In this document: positions 47,461 through 56,303 of the stretch, one piece after another
How positions within the stretch are numbered: position 1 is the stretch's first letter
How the letters are laid out: every line of letters starts with the position of its first letter
Assembly (NCBI RefSeq): GCF_003217475.1
Contig: NZ_QJSP01000001.1
Span: 1 to 64,000, forward strand
Direction of reading: 5' to 3'
Source of the DNA: Williamsia limnetica
Lineage (GTDB): Bacteria; Actinomycetota; Actinomycetes; Mycobacteriales; Mycobacteriaceae
Length of the DNA stretch: 64,000 nucleotides
Position numbers and translations under genes: made by a program
The notes under the pieces: generated by a model
Database searches by the model: none
What the model was told of the DNA's origin: nothing
What the model saw: only the letters and a program-made list of their open reading frames with translations

Positions 47461-48633
47461 ATGAAGATCAAGAAACGAGTTCTGGCAGTTGTCACCGCGG
47501 TAGCAATCGTCTCCCTGGTGGCGGGCGGGTGTTCGTCATCGAACGACGACGCGGCTGCCTCATCGTCGTCCGCCGCCCCGGCCGTGGCGGCGGACAAGGC
47601 CGCGCAGTTTCAACAGGTCCTCGACGACACCCGGGCCAAGGCCGGGTTTCCCGGTGTGATCGCGCAGGTTACCTCGCCGGAGGGAACGTGGACCGGAACG
47701 TCGGGAGTCGTCGGGGAAGGCAAGACCGAACCGCCGACCGTCAGCGACAAGACCCGCATCGGTTCGTTGACCAAGACCATGACGGCGACCGTGCTGCTGC
47801 AGCTCGTTCAAGAGGGCAAACTGTCGCTCGACACCCCGATCGGTGAGTACGTCCCCGGTCTACCCAACGGCGACCTGGCAACGTTGGCGCAGCTGGCGGA
47901 CATGACCAGCGGGATTCCGAGTTACACGGAGTCGGACGCAGTCGTGACCAAATACTTCGCGGACCCCGAATATGACTGGCCGCCGCAAGAACTCGTCGAC
48001 GCCGTGAAACCGCTGCCTGCCGATTTCGCACCGGGGCAGGGGTGGAGTTACTCGAACACCAACTACGTCCTGCTCGGAATGGTGATCGAACAGGTACTCG
48101 ATCAACCGATTGCCGAGGTCTTCGAGTCGCGACTGTTCAAACCACTCGGCATGTCCGACACGACCTTTGCGGGAGGATCCACCGAGATCGGCGATCCGCA
48201 CATGGACGGCATGACCAACCAAAATCAGCCTCCCGGCCGGAATGTCGACTCGACGCACTGGAATCCGTCGTTCGCATTCACGGCAGGTGCGGTCATCTCC
48301 ACCCTCGACGATCTGAAGAAGTGGGGACACGCGTTGTTCACCGGCGACGGCGTCCTCGATGAGGCCACGCAACAGCTGCGTCGCGATTCGATCGTCCGCG
48401 ACATCCCGCCGAACACTGCCACGTTGGGTTACGGATTCGGCATCGGTGACCGCAACGGCTGGTGGGGTCACGACGGGGACATTCCCGGCTACAACAGTGT
48501 CTTGTTCCACAACTACGATGCCGACACCACGATCATCGTGTTGACCAACAGCGACAACACCTTCAGCGTCGACGGAAAAGATGTGTTCCCGGCTCCGGCG
48601 GTGTCGGCGGGACTGCAAGCCGCGGTCGGCTAA
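47461..48633 (+). CDS. serine beta-lactamase/penicillin-binding-protein-like lipoprotein
   Basis: 390 residues with a lipoprotein signal (LVAGGC, Cys24) and a Ser/Ala-rich linker. Class C-type motifs are present: SLTK (Ser102-Lys105), YSN (197-199) and WGHDGDIPG in place of KTG. Such proteins include D-aminopeptidases, esterases and transpeptidase-like enzymes as well as beta-lactamases, so resistance should not be assumed. It lies 179 bases after the SARP regulator on the same strand; like the M23-like lipoprotein it is anchored outside the membrane, which may link it to the same envelope function. Confidence 0.87.
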   Translation: MKIKKRVLAVVTAVAIVSLVAGGCSSSNDDAAASSSSAAPAVAADKAAQFQQVLDDTRAKAGFPGVIAQVTSPEGTWTGTSGVVGEGKTEPPTVSDKTRIGSLTKTMTATVLLQLVQEGKLSLDTPIGEYVPGLPNGDLATLAQLADMTSGIPSYTESDAVVTKYFADPEYDWPPQELVDAVKPLPADFAPGQGWSYSNTNYVLLGMVIEQVLDQPIAEVFESRLFKPLGMSDTTFAGGSTEIGDPHMDGMTNQNQPPGRNVDSTHWNPSFAFTAGAVISTLDDLKKWGHALFTGDGVLDEATQQLRRDSIVRDIPPNTATLGYGFGIGDRNGWWGHDGDIPGYNSVLFHNYDADTTIIVLTNSDNTFSVDGKDVFPAPAVSAGLQAAVG

Positions 48634-48693
48634 CTGCTTCGGATCGCAGGACTCCCGCGGTGAGGGCAGCACTCTGTGAGGGGCGGCCTGCCG

Positions 48694-49389
48694 TCAGTCG
48701 CAGCAATCGCAATTGTGAGTGGCGGCGGCAAGTGCGGGTTGGTGTGGTGCCGCACAGCAAGTGTCACCCTTCCACGCATTGACGCCCTCCTTCACCGCGA
48801 TCACCGCGATGACCAGGGCGGCGATGGGGTCAGCCCACGACCATCCGAGCAAGGAATTGAGCAGTAAGCCGACCAGGAGGACGGCTGAGAGATATGTGCA
48901 CAACAGCGTCTGCTTCGAGTCCGCTACAGCTGACAACGAGCCCAGCTCGTGGCCCGCTCGCCGTTGCAGCCACGACAGGATGGGCATGATGGCCAGGCTC
49001 ACTGCAGCCAGGGCGATTCCGATGGACGAGTGCTCGGCATCGTCGGTGCCGGTCAATGATCGGATGGCGTCGACGGTTACGTACAGTGCAAGACCGAAGA
49101 ACGAGAACGCAATGATCCGGAGCGCGACCTTCTCCCGCGATTCGGGGTCCTTGCCGGCGAACTGCCAGGCCACTGCGGCAGCGGAGGAAACCTCGATCAC
49201 TGAATCCAGGCCGAAACCGATCAGGGCTGTCGATGACACCCTGACCCCTTCGCTGAGCGCGATGACGGCCTCGAGGACGTTGTAGGTGATGGTGGCAGCA
49301 ACGAACCACTGGATCCGACGTGCGAGGAGCTGCCGCCGAGCCATCGTCATGCGTGGCCGCAGATCAGGCGCACCCGCGCCGGCGGCCAT
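48694..49389 (-). CDS. CDF-type heavy-metal exporter
   Basis: 231 residues from ATG 49389, which overlaps the sensor stop as TGATG with GAGGGG 8 bases upstream. Six helices are recognisable (VAATITYNVLEAVIAL to DPIAALVIAVIAV). The helix-2 site reads GFGLDSVIEVSS (DxxxE), and helix 5 has ADSKQTLLCTYLSAV instead of the zinc-type HxxxD, so metal preference probably differs from Zn. The C-terminus is Cys/His-rich (DTCCAAPHQ, THNCDCCD). With the CmtR-like gene it forms a two-gene metal-efflux operon, probably for Cd or Pb. Confidence 0.85.
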   Translation of the reverse strand: MAAGAGAPDLRPRMTMARRQLLARRIQWFVAATITYNVLEAVIALSEGVRVSSTALIGFGLDSVIEVSSAAAVAWQFAGKDPESREKVALRIIAFSFFGLALYVTVDAIRSLTGTDDAEHSSIGIALAAVSLAIMPILSWLQRRAGHELGSLSAVADSKQTLLCTYLSAVLLVGLLLNSLLGWSWADPIAALVIAVIAVKEGVNAWKGDTCCAAPHQPALAAATHNCDCCD

Positions 49390-49718
49390 CAGCAGCACCC
49401 CTCATCCTGCGCATCCGAACAGCACGCCGGGTCAACCGCCAGAACCAGACCCATCAGATCGTCCAAGGCGCGACCAATGCGTTGATCGGCCAACTCGTAC
49501 CGAGTTCGGCGCCCCTCGGGAACCGCGACCACCAACCCGCAACCCCGCAGGCAAGCAAGGTGATTCGACAGAATCTGGCGCGACACACCGATCTGCTCCG
49601 CCAGGTCGGACGGATACCCCGGGCCCGATCGCAGGCGCAGCAATATCTGGCTGCGGGTCCCATCCGAGAGTGCGTAGCCGAACCGGGCCAGCGCCTCCCG
49701 GTGAATCAAGGTCTCCAT
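49389..49718 (-). CDS. CmtR-like ArsR-family metal sensor
   Basis: 109 residues from ATG 49718; ATG 49733 is an alternative. It resembles M. tuberculosis CmtR over its length (YPSDLAEQIGVSRQILSNHLACLRGCGLVVA). CmtR senses Cd and Pb through Cys57, Cys61 and Cys102. The equivalents here are Cys56 and Cys60 in ACLRGC and Cys99/Cys100 in DPACC, with an extra CC at the very end. It should repress its own operon until metal binds. The exporter start overlaps its stop. A perfect palindrome stands just upstream. Confidence 0.85.
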   Translation of the reverse strand: METLIHREALARFGYALSDGTRSQILLRLRSGPGYPSDLAEQIGVSRQILSNHLACLRGCGLVVAVPEGRRTRYELADQRIGRALDDLMGLVLAVDPACCSDAQDEGCC

Positions 49719-49738
49719 GTGAGGATGGTACATCCATA

Positions 49739-49750
49739 CCTGAATTCAGG
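49739..49750. promoter_or_regulatory. palindromic operator candidate of the CmtR-like sensor
   Basis: CCTGAATTCAGG is a perfect 12-bp palindrome 21 bases before ATG 49718, within the only possible promoter of the leftward sensor-exporter operon. Position and symmetry fit an ArsR-family operator. Confidence 0.6.
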
Positions 49751-49839
49751 AAAATCTGTACTAAGCGCTGCCGGTCGGCGACTGTGCTGTGATGAAATCG
49801 CCGAGGCGTGGCACGGCGCGTTCGGGACGTCCCTCGCAG

Positions 49840-50279
49840 CTAGATGCGCCGGGCGCCAGGGCCCTCTCGGCCGCGCTCGTCACCCGGGTTGAGGAGATTG
49901 CAGGTCTTCAGGGACAGGCACCCACAGCCGATACATCCAGTCAGTTCGTTCTGCATTCGCCCGATTGCTTGTTTGCGCTCCTCCAGGCGTTCATTCCACC
50001 CGTGCGAGGTCTTCTGCCAGTCCTTCTTGTTCGGAGTTCGACCGTCGGGCAGCGATGCGAACACCTCCGCGACCTCGGCCAGAGGTATGCCGAACCTGAC
50101 CGCCAGCTGGATCAACGACACCCGTCGGATCGTGTGTCGTGGAAACTTCCGCATGTTCCCGCGGTACGCACAGCGGGAATGAGACCCAGTGTTTCGTAGT
50201 AGCGGACCGCGGAGACGGCAACGCCGGTGCGCGCCGCCACCTGCCCGATCGACAAGAGTTCGTCGCTCTTCCGGATCAT
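49840..50279 (-). pseudogene. soxR: soxR, redox sensor interrupted by a one-base frameshift
   Basis: From ATG 50279 the reading starts MIRKSDELLSIGQVAARTGV and continues through the MerR winged helix to AVRTAG, then runs out of frame to a stop at 50112-50114. From about 50156 a second frame continues, beginning MRKFPRHTIRRVSLIQLAVR and going through to the [2Fe-2S] motif CIGCGCLSLKTC and the terminal NPGDERGREGPGAR. One added A at 50156-50157 would rejoin the frames as GNMRKF, matching SoxR. All other features are intact, so the loss is very recent or a sequencing error. SoxR senses redox-cycling compounds and would control the divergent MFS gene. Confidence 0.87.
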
Positions 50280-50304
50280 TTTGCCTTTCAACGGGTGTGC
50301 ACTG

Positions 50305-50335
50305 TTGATCTAGAGTGCACTTGAGATCTTACAGT
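50305..50335 (+). promoter_or_regulatory. soxR box: SoxR-type promoter and operator for the MFS gene
   Basis: TTGATC (50305-50310) and TACAGT (50330-50335) are separated by exactly 19 bp, the overlong spacer of MerR-family promoters. The spacer region holds a near-perfect 20-bp palindrome (50308-50327) centred on AGTGCACT, with the half site ACTTGAG also found in the known SoxR box. Transcription would begin about 7 bases after the -10, at or next to ATG 50343, so the message is probably leaderless. Confidence 0.7.
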
Positions 50336-50342
50336 CGTCACC

Positions 50343-51809
50343 ATGCACCTTCCCAACGACTCTCCATCCGGCACCTGGAGACAACTACTGAGGGGCCCGT
50401 ACCTCGGCACCGCCACAGTCCTCGCCGGGGGCGTCGCGCTGTACGCGACCAACGTCTACCTCACGACAAGTCTGCTTCCCACTGCCATCGAAGAGATCGG
50501 CGGTCAACGGTATTACGCCTGGACGACGACGGTATTCCTCGTCGCGTCGGTGATCTCGTCGATGTTGGTCACCAACCTCCTGACCGCCCGCGGACCACGA
50601 GGGGCCTACCTGATCGGCCTCGCAGTCTTCGCAGTCGGCACGGCAGCGTGTTCGGTCAGCCCGACGATGGAACTCTTCCTGGCCGGTCGAATGATCCAGG
50701 GGCTGGGAGGGGGCCTTTTGGCAGGGCTCGGTTATGCCGTCATCAACGCCGCTCTCCCGAAACACCTTTGGACGCGCGGCGCGGCACTGGTATCGGCAAT
50801 GTGGGGGGTCGGCACCTTCGCCGGCCCCGCGATCGGCGGAGTATTCGCGCAACTGAGCATCTGGCGCTGGGCCTTTGGCATTCTGATCATTGCGACGGTC
50901 GCCGTCGCTGTCCTTGTCCCCAGCGCACTCCCGCCCCACACAGCCGGCGTCGCCACCGAGACCCCGGTCCCGGCTCTCTCGCTGGCATTGTTGACCGCGG
51001 CAGCGGCGATGGTGAGCATTGCCGGCATTCTGTCGAACCTCATGGTCACCGCGGCGATGGTGGGCTCTGCAGTCATGATTCTTGTCGCCTTCGTCGCAGC
51101 AGACCGCCGCGCCGCTCACGGCATCCTTCCGCCTTCGACGTTCAGCGGTTCATCGCTCAAATGGGTGTATCTGACCATCGTCGTCCTTGCTGTTGCCTCA
51201 ACGGCAGAGATGTTCATACCCCTGTTCGGTCAGCGACTCGCCGGCCTGTCACCCATTGCCGCTGGATTCCTCGGTGCGGCACTGGCTTTGGGATGGACTC
51301 TGGGTGAAGTGCCGAGCGCATCCGCCACCGCTCCTGGTGTGGTGCGGCGCATCGTTGTCTGCGGACCGATTCTCGTTGCCGTCGGACTGGGCATCATGGC
51401 GGCGTTTGTCGCCGATCACGCCGGAGTCGGCGTCCTCATCGCGTGGACCATCGGTTTGCTTGTCGCCGGCGTCGGAATCGGCATCGCCTGGCCGCATCTG
51501 GCAGTCGCCGCGATGACCTCGGTCGCCGAACCCGGGGAAGGACCAAGGGCGTCCGCAGCGATCAATACCGTGCAACTCATCGCCAACGCATTCGGCGCTG
51601 CCCTGGCCGGCGTGCTGGTCAACATCGGAGAACCGTCAGTGCTGCGATCTGCGCAATTGCTTCTCTTCTCGTTCGCGGCCATCGCGATCATCGGCGCGGC
51701 ATTCGCAGGTCGCGCCCTTCCACGGCGCCGGACGACAGCCGACAACCGCGAAGCCGGCCTGAGCGGCGTCGCGAACGGCCCACGGCCTGACCGACCAACC
51801 CGAGCCTGA
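50343..51809 (+). CDS. MFS drug exporter, probable SoxR target
   Basis: 488 residues with about 12-14 membrane helices. Motif A-like VTNLLTARGPRGAYLIGL follows helix 2, and GRMIQGLGGGLLAGLGYAVI follows helix 4, typical of DHA-type multidrug exporters. The first helix begins near TVLAGGVALYATNVYL. No ribosome site precedes the ATG, in keeping with a leaderless transcript from the 50305-50335 promoter. Divergent from soxR with 63 bases between starts. Probably exports redox-active toxins or antibiotics; the substrate is not predictable. Confidence 0.88.
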   Translation: MHLPNDSPSGTWRQLLRGPYLGTATVLAGGVALYATNVYLTTSLLPTAIEEIGGQRYYAWTTTVFLVASVISSMLVTNLLTARGPRGAYLIGLAVFAVGTAACSVSPTMELFLAGRMIQGLGGGLLAGLGYAVINAALPKHLWTRGAALVSAMWGVGTFAGPAIGGVFAQLSIWRWAFGILIIATVAVAVLVPSALPPHTAGVATETPVPALSLALLTAAAAMVSIAGILSNLMVTAAMVGSAVMILVAFVAADRRAAHGILPPSTFSGSSLKWVYLTIVVLAVASTAEMFIPLFGQRLAGLSPIAAGFLGAALALGWTLGEVPSASATAPGVVRRIVVCGPILVAVGLGIMAAFVADHAGVGVLIAWTIGLLVAGVGIGIAWPHLAVAAMTSVAEPGEGPRASAAINTVQLIANAFGAALAGVLVNIGEPSVLRSAQLLLFSFAAIAIIGAAFAGRALPRRRTTADNREAGLSGVANGPRPDRPTRA

Positions 51810-51881
51810 AATCCCACGATCACAGACGGACCGCGCGTCATCCGGGCCGGCGAGCGCAGCCGGACCCCGGATGGACGTGGG

Positions 51882-52703
51882 TCATTTCTTGATGAACTCG
51901 AGGATGTCCTTGTCGAGTTCCTGCTGATAGGCGCCGAAGATGCCGTGCGGCGCTCCGGGGTAGACCTTCAGCGTTCCGTCCTTGACGAGGTCGATCGATT
52001 TCTTGGCGGCGGCCTCGATCGGAACGATCTGGTCGTCGTCGCCGTGGGCGATGAAAACTGGCACGTCGAGCGCTTTGAGATCTTCGGTGAAATCGGTCTC
52101 GGAAAACGCCTTCACGCAGTCATATGCTGCTGCGAGGTTGACGAGCATGCCTTGACGCCAGAAGTCGTCCTTCGCACCCTGCGATACGTTCGATCCCTCG
52201 CGGTTGGCTCCGAAGAAGGGCACCGTCAGATCTTGGTAGAACTGCGAGCGGTCGCCGAGGACGCCCGCCCGGATACCGTCGAACGCTTCGATCGGGGTGC
52301 CTTCGGGGTTTGCGTCGGACTTCACCATCACCGGTGGCACTGCGCCCGCGGTGATCACCTTGACGACACGACCCTTGCCGTACTGCGCTGCATACCGGAC
52401 GACCTCGCCGCCGCCGGTCGAGTGGCCGATCACCACGAGGTCTTTCAAGTCGAGCGCCTCGACCAGTTCCGACAGATCTTTGGCGTAGGTGTCCATGTTG
52501 TTGCCGTCGTAGGTCTTCGACGAGCGGCCATGCCCGCGCCGATCGTGGGCGACGGCCCGATAGCCGGCGTCGGCGAGGATCTTGAGCTCGGTTTGCCAGG
52601 CGTCCGAAGACAGCGGCCAGCCGTGGCTCAACAGAACCGGCTGTCCGGTGCCCTGCTCGGTGTAGTAGATCTCGGTTCCGTCAGAAGTAGTGATGTAAGG
52701 CAT
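51882..52703 (-). CDS. cofactor-free haloperoxidase-like alpha/beta hydrolase
   Basis: 273 residues. LLSHGWPLSSDAW forms the oxyanion region, GHSTGGGEVVRY the nucleophile elbow, HGDDDQIVP the acid and PGAPHGI the His. The whole length and DRRGHGRSSKTYDGNNMDTYAKDL match non-haem chloroperoxidases, whose physiological role is usually ester or perhydrolysis reactions. No signal peptide. About 150 bases separate it from the clpC-like gene terminator on the same strand, so it has its own promoter. Confidence 0.9.
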   Translation of the reverse strand: MPYITTSDGTEIYYTEQGTGQPVLLSHGWPLSSDAWQTELKILADAGYRAVAHDRRGHGRSSKTYDGNNMDTYAKDLSELVEALDLKDLVVIGHSTGGGEVVRYAAQYGKGRVVKVITAGAVPPVMVKSDANPEGTPIEAFDGIRAGVLGDRSQFYQDLTVPFFGANREGSNVSQGAKDDFWRQGMLVNLAAAYDCVKAFSETDFTEDLKALDVPVFIAHGDDDQIVPIEAAAKKSIDLVKDGTLKVYPGAPHGIFGAYQQELDKDILEFIKK

Positions 52704-52850
52704 GTTCTGCTGTTCACCTCAGTGCATATCGGGTGCTGCTCGGATGGCTCGTCGAAATCATTGCGCGAAACCGACTCAGGTAGAGACAACCGTAGGTAAA
52801 ACTCTCGGCAATTGTCGGCGATCACCGGAACTGAGAACGGCCCATGAACG

Positions 52851-52889
52851 GCGAGATCCCCGGCTCGGAACCCGAGCCGGGGATCTCGC
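52851..52889 (-). terminator. terminator of the ClpC-like gene
   Basis: A perfect 17-18 bp GC-rich stem (52851-52868 with 52872-52889) with a 3-5 base loop lies 12 bases after the leftward Clp stop. There is no long T run, as is common in actinobacteria. Confidence 0.88.
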
Positions 52890-52901
52890 AAACAGTTTCT
52901 A

Positions 52902-55322
52902 TCAGGCGACGACGAGGTCGAGTTCGTCATCGGTGACGCTCACCGACACCTTGCCGCCCTCTGTCAGGATCTCGTCGAGCAACAGATCTGCGATCCGGTC
53001 GTCGACAGCGCGCTGGATCGACCGCCGCAACGGCCTGGCGCCGAACTCGGGCTGATGGCCGTGCTCAGCGATCCAGTCCACAGCAGCGGAGCTGAACTCG
53101 ATCTCGATACCCTTGGCTCCAAGCCGCTTACGGCTGTCGGCCAGGAGTAGGTCAGTGATCTCGTGCAACTGCACGGCGTCGAGCTTACGGAAGATCACGA
53201 TCTCGTCGATCCGGTTCAGGAACTCAGGCCTCATCGACTCGCGGAGTCGACCCATGATCTTCTCGCGCATCGGCTTCTCGGCCGCCGTGGTGTCGCCGGA
53301 GTTGAACCCGAGGCCACCCGACTTGCTCGAGATGATGTCTGATCCCAGGTTGCTGGTCATGATCAGCACCGTGTTCTTGAAGTCGACAGTGCGACCCTGT
53401 CCATCGGTCAGCCGCCCGTCGTCGAGGACCTGTAGCAGCGTGTTGAACACGTCCGGGTGCGCCTTCTCGATCTCATCGAGCAAGATGACCGAGTACGGGT
53501 TGCGCCGGACCTGTTCGGTCAGCTGGCCGGCCTCGCCGTAACCGACATAGCCGGGAGGCGCTCCGATCAGCCGGCTCACCGTATGGCGTTCGCCGAACTC
53601 GCTCATATCGAGTCGCAGCAGCTTCTTCTCGTCGCCGAACAGCGACGTCGCCAAAGCCTTTGCCAGTTCGGTCTTCCCGACGCCGGTGGGTCCGAGGAAC
53701 AGGAAGCTGCCCACAGGACGATCCGGATCGGCCATTCCGGTGCGGCTGCGGCGCACCGCTCGCGCGATTGCTTTGACCGCATCATCCTGGCCGACGACCC
53801 GCTGATGCAGTTCGTCTTCCAGACGGCGTAGTCGTTCCTTCTCCTGCTGGGTCATCTGGCTCGCGGGGATCCCTGTTGCACGAGAGACGACGTCGGCGAT
53901 GTGCTCGGCGGTCACCTCCGATGCGGATGTCGACGCGTCCGGATTGCCGTCGAGACGGGCCTGCACCGCAGCCGTCTCGTCCCGCAACGACGAAGCCTTC
54001 TCGTAGTTCTCCTGCGCGACAGCTTCTTCCTTCGCGGTCTCGAGCGCGGCCAGCTTCTTGCGCAGGGCCTCGGTGTCGATTGCCGGTGAGGCCAGCTGCA
54101 TCCGTGCCCCCGCCTGGTCGATGAGGTCGATCGCCTTGTCCGGCAGGAAGCGGTCCCCGATGTAGCGCGACGACAGTTCGACCGCGGCAGTGATCGCCTC
54201 ATCGGTGTATCGGACGCCGTGATGTTCCTCGTAACGACCGCGTAGGCCCGTCAGGATCGCAATGGCATCGTCGATGCTCGGCTCGGGCACCGTCACCGGC
54301 TGGAAACGCCGCTCCAGAGCGGGATCCTTCTCGATGTTCTTGCGGTACTCGTCGAGCGTGGTCGCGCCGACGATGTGCAGTTCACCGCGTGCCAGCTTGG
54401 GCTTGAGGATGTTCGAGGCGTCCATGGACCCCTCTGCACCTGCACCCGCGCCCGCGATGGTGTGCACCTCGTCGATGAAGACGATCAGTTCGTCCGAGTG
54501 CGCGACGATCTCGTCGATGACGCCGTTGAGACGTTCCTCGAAGTCGCCGCGGTAGCGCGTACCCGAGACCATGCTCGACAGATCGAGCTGCACGATGCGT
54601 TTGCCGGACAGTCGTTCGGGCACCTCGCCGTCGACGATTCGCTGGGCCAGTCCTTCGACGATGGCGGTCTTGCCGACGCCCGCCTCACCCACGAGGACCG
54701 GGTTGTTCTTGGTCCGTCGGGACAAGATCTCGATGGTTTGCGCGATCTCGTCGGCGCGACCGATCACGGGATCGACTCCGCCCGTGCGGGCACGTTCGGT
54801 GAGGTCGAAACCATATTTGTCCAGGTTCGGGGTCTCGCTCTGGGTGATCTCGTCGGCCGAGCCGCCCTGCAATGCGGTCTGCAGACGTTCGGGGGTGAGT
54901 CCGGCAGCAGCGAGCAACCGGCCTGCCGCCCGGTCCTGGTCTCCGGCGAGTGCGACGAACAAATGTTCGGGGTCGATGTAGGTCGATCCCAGCGCCTGCG
55001 CGAGCTGATGCGCTTCGAAGACCGCGGTTCGCACGGCGGCGCTCAATGTGGTGGTGCCGAATCCCGCGGACGGACTTCCGCTGGGAAGGCGCTGCTCGAC
55101 GGCCGCCGCCACCGCGGCAGGGTCGGCGCCGGCGCGCTGCATGAGACCGCGCGTCGGATCGTTGTCTGCCATGACGTGCAGAACATGGAGTGCATCGAGT
55201 TCGGCGTCGCCGCGACCTGCGGCGAACTGTGCCGCCTCCGCGATGAGGTCCTGGGTGGACTTGCTCATCAGACGACTGATGTCGATGCGCCGCGGGCCGT
55301 CGGGCCCGAAGAATGCTGCCAT
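52902..55322 (-). CDS. ClpC-like AAA+ unfoldase
   Basis: 806 residues. ATG 55322 has AGGAGG 9 bases upstream; earlier in-frame codons lie inside the control region. Clp N-domain (about 20-165), first AAA module ([21 protein letters not shown]), a short UVR-containing middle domain ([18 protein letters not shown]), and second module ([43 protein letters not shown]). The short middle domain argues for ClpC and against ClpB, whose coiled coil is about 120 residues. The N-terminus [12 protein letters not shown] differs from the major housekeeping ClpC1, so this is probably a second, stress-induced copy. A HAIR-type site lies upstream. Confidence 0.9.
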   Translation of the reverse strand: MAAFFGPDGPRRIDISRLMSKSTQDLIAEAAQFAAGRGDAELDALHVLHVMADNDPTRGLMQRAGADPAAVAAAVEQRLPSGSPSAGFGTTTLSAAVRTAVFEAHQLAQALGSTYIDPEHLFVALAGDQDRAAGRLLAAAGLTPERLQTALQGGSADEITQSETPNLDKYGFDLTERARTGGVDPVIGRADEIAQTIEILSRRTKNNPVLVGEAGVGKTAIVEGLAQRIVDGEVPERLSGKRIVQLDLSSMVSGTRYRGDFEERLNGVIDEIVAHSDELIVFIDEVHTIAGAGAGAEGSMDASNILKPKLARGELHIVGATTLDEYRKNIEKDPALERRFQPVTVPEPSIDDAIAILTGLRGRYEEHHGVRYTDEAITAAVELSSRYIGDRFLPDKAIDLIDQAGARMQLASPAIDTEALRKKLAALETAKEEAVAQENYEKASSLRDETAAVQARLDGNPDASTSASEVTAEHIADVVSRATGIPASQMTQQEKERLRRLEDELHQRVVGQDDAVKAIARAVRRSRTGMADPDRPVGSFLFLGPTGVGKTELAKALATSLFGDEKKLLRLDMSEFGERHTVSRLIGAPPGYVGYGEAGQLTEQVRRNPYSVILLDEIEKAHPDVFNTLLQVLDDGRLTDGQGRTVDFKNTVLIMTSNLGSDIISSKSGGLGFNSGDTTAAEKPMREKIMGRLRESMRPEFLNRIDEIVIFRKLDAVQLHEITDLLLADSRKRLGAKGIEIEFSSAAVDWIAEHGHQPEFGARPLRRSIQRAVDDRIADLLLDEILTEGGKVSVSVTDDELDLVVA

Positions 55323-55344
55323 TCGGGAAAGCCTCCTGTGAAGA

Positions 55345-55365
55345 GTTGAGTGCATACGGCTCAAT
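55345..55365. promoter_or_regulatory. HspR-binding (HAIR) site candidate
   Basis: GTTGAGT-N7-GCTCAAT (55345-55351, 55359-55365) matches the HAIR consensus CTTGAGT-N7-ACTCAAG at 11 of 14 positions with the exact 7-bp gap. It lies 23-43 bases before the ClpC-like ATG, the place expected for heat-shock repression by HspR. Confidence 0.7.
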
Positions 55366-55533
55366 CAACATGAGTGGGGTGCTATCAATTCCCGCGGAGG
55401 CTCATTTTCGAGAACATGCTGGCAGGAGTAGGCGTGATTGCACGGCTGCTCGTTGTTGTCGAGCCCGGCCACGTGGACGCCCGCGAGTCGCTAGCGTTGG
55501 ACCAGCGGGGGCTGACGGAAAGGGATACCAGCA

Positions 55534-55884
55534 ATGGTCGACACCGATTCGAACTTGAATGACTCTGCGGCGAAGCATCTGCAACTGGCTCACGATGATC
55601 CGCACGGTCGCAGTGCCGACATCCTCGTCCACGACGGTCCGCTCCGTCAGACCCTGATCGCCATGGTCGGCGGAACAGAGCTCGGCGAGCACAATTCGCC
55701 GCCCGCGGCGAGCGTCCTCGTGTTGTCCGGGGCCGTCACCGTCATCGCCGGTGACGATGAGGTGACGTTGCGGGCAGGGGAGTTGCGGGGTCTCAGCCAC
55801 CATCGACACAGTGTTGCCGCCGTAGAGGACTCCGTGTTCATCCTCACCACGGTGACGGGAACCGGCGAGCCCTCGCGTCGGTAG
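55534..55884 (+). CDS. small cupin-domain protein
   Basis: 116 residues; GGAAAGGG upstream of ATG 55534. A single cupin barrel with GTELGEHNSPPAASVLVLSGAVTVIAGDDEVTLRAGEL, then SHHRHSVAAVEDSVFILTTV. The classic metal His set is partly kept (His in GEHN and the SHHRH cluster). Small cupins of this sort are usually binding or detoxifying proteins. Divergent from the ClpC-like gene, 211 bases between starts. Confidence 0.8.
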   Translation: MVDTDSNLNDSAAKHLQLAHDDPHGRSADILVHDGPLRQTLIAMVGGTELGEHNSPPAASVLVLSGAVTVIAGDDEVTLRAGELRGLSHHRHSVAAVEDSVFILTTVTGTGEPSRR

Positions 55885-55915
55885 ATCCCACCCGATCGGT
55901 GTTGGACCGACCTTT

Positions 55916-55951
55916 ACTTAGCCCTTGCGCTAAGTGTTGACTGCTGATACT
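55916..55951 (+). promoter_or_regulatory. operator and -10 element of the ArsR-AHSA1 pair
   Basis: ACTTAGC (55916-55922) and GCTAAGT (55929-55935) are perfect inverted half sites 6 bases apart, followed by GATACT (55946-55951). The distance from GATACT to ATG 55959 and the absence of a ribosome site indicate a leaderless message, with the operator over the -35 region. Confidence 0.6.
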
Positions 55952-55958
55952 TTTCCTT

Positions 55959-56303
55959 ATGGCTCAGTATCAGCAAGAGCAAGAGTTGGACAGCGTTTTC
56001 CAGGCGCTCGCAGACCCCACCCGCCGCGCAGTACTGGGCCGTCTCGGGCAGGGGCCCGCGAGCATCAGTGAGCTGGCAAGGCCGTTCGACATGGCCCTGC
56101 CGTCTTTCATGAAACACATTCGGCTGCTCGAGGCGAGCGGCTGGATCCGCACGGCCAAGGCCGGGCGGGTGCGCACCTGCGCGATCGAGAAACAGAAGTT
56201 CGCGGTCGCCGAGTCATGGCTCACGCAGCAGCGCGCGATCTGGGAGGGCCGGACCGACCGGCTCGAAGCGTTCGTCACCACATCAGAGGAGAACAACCAA
56301 TGA
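55959..56303 (+). CDS. ArsR-family regulator (AHSA1-linked type)
   Basis: 114 residues. Winged helix with FQALADPTRRAVLGRLGQG, ELARPFDMALPSFMKHIRLLEASGWI and the wing AGRVRTCAIEK. No metal-binding Cys pairs, so this is the branch that regulates SRPBCC genes, whose signal is unknown. ATG 55959 has no ribosome site and is probably read from a leaderless transcript. Its stop overlaps the next start by 4 bases (ATGA). Confidence 0.88.
   Translation: MAQYQQEQELDSVFQALADPTRRAVLGRLGQGPASISELARPFDMALPSFMKHIRLLEASGWIRTAKAGRVRTCAIEKQKFAVAESWLTQQRAIWEGRTDRLEAFVTTSEENNQ

Noticed and set aside
47461-48633. Antibiotic resistance from a true beta-lactamase
   Set aside because: The motifs only show the class C/penicillin-binding fold; lipoprotein members of this type are often esterases or peptidases.
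49734-49839. Small gene in the gap between the CmtR-like gene and soxR
   Set aside because: Only the palindromic operator is visible; no frame with a start signal and reasonable composition.
55374-55562. Small frame with a hydrophobic stretch (LAGVGVIARLLVVVEPG) before the cupin gene
   Set aside because: No clear ribosome site, overlaps the cupin start, and lies in the divergent control region; left as unsupported.
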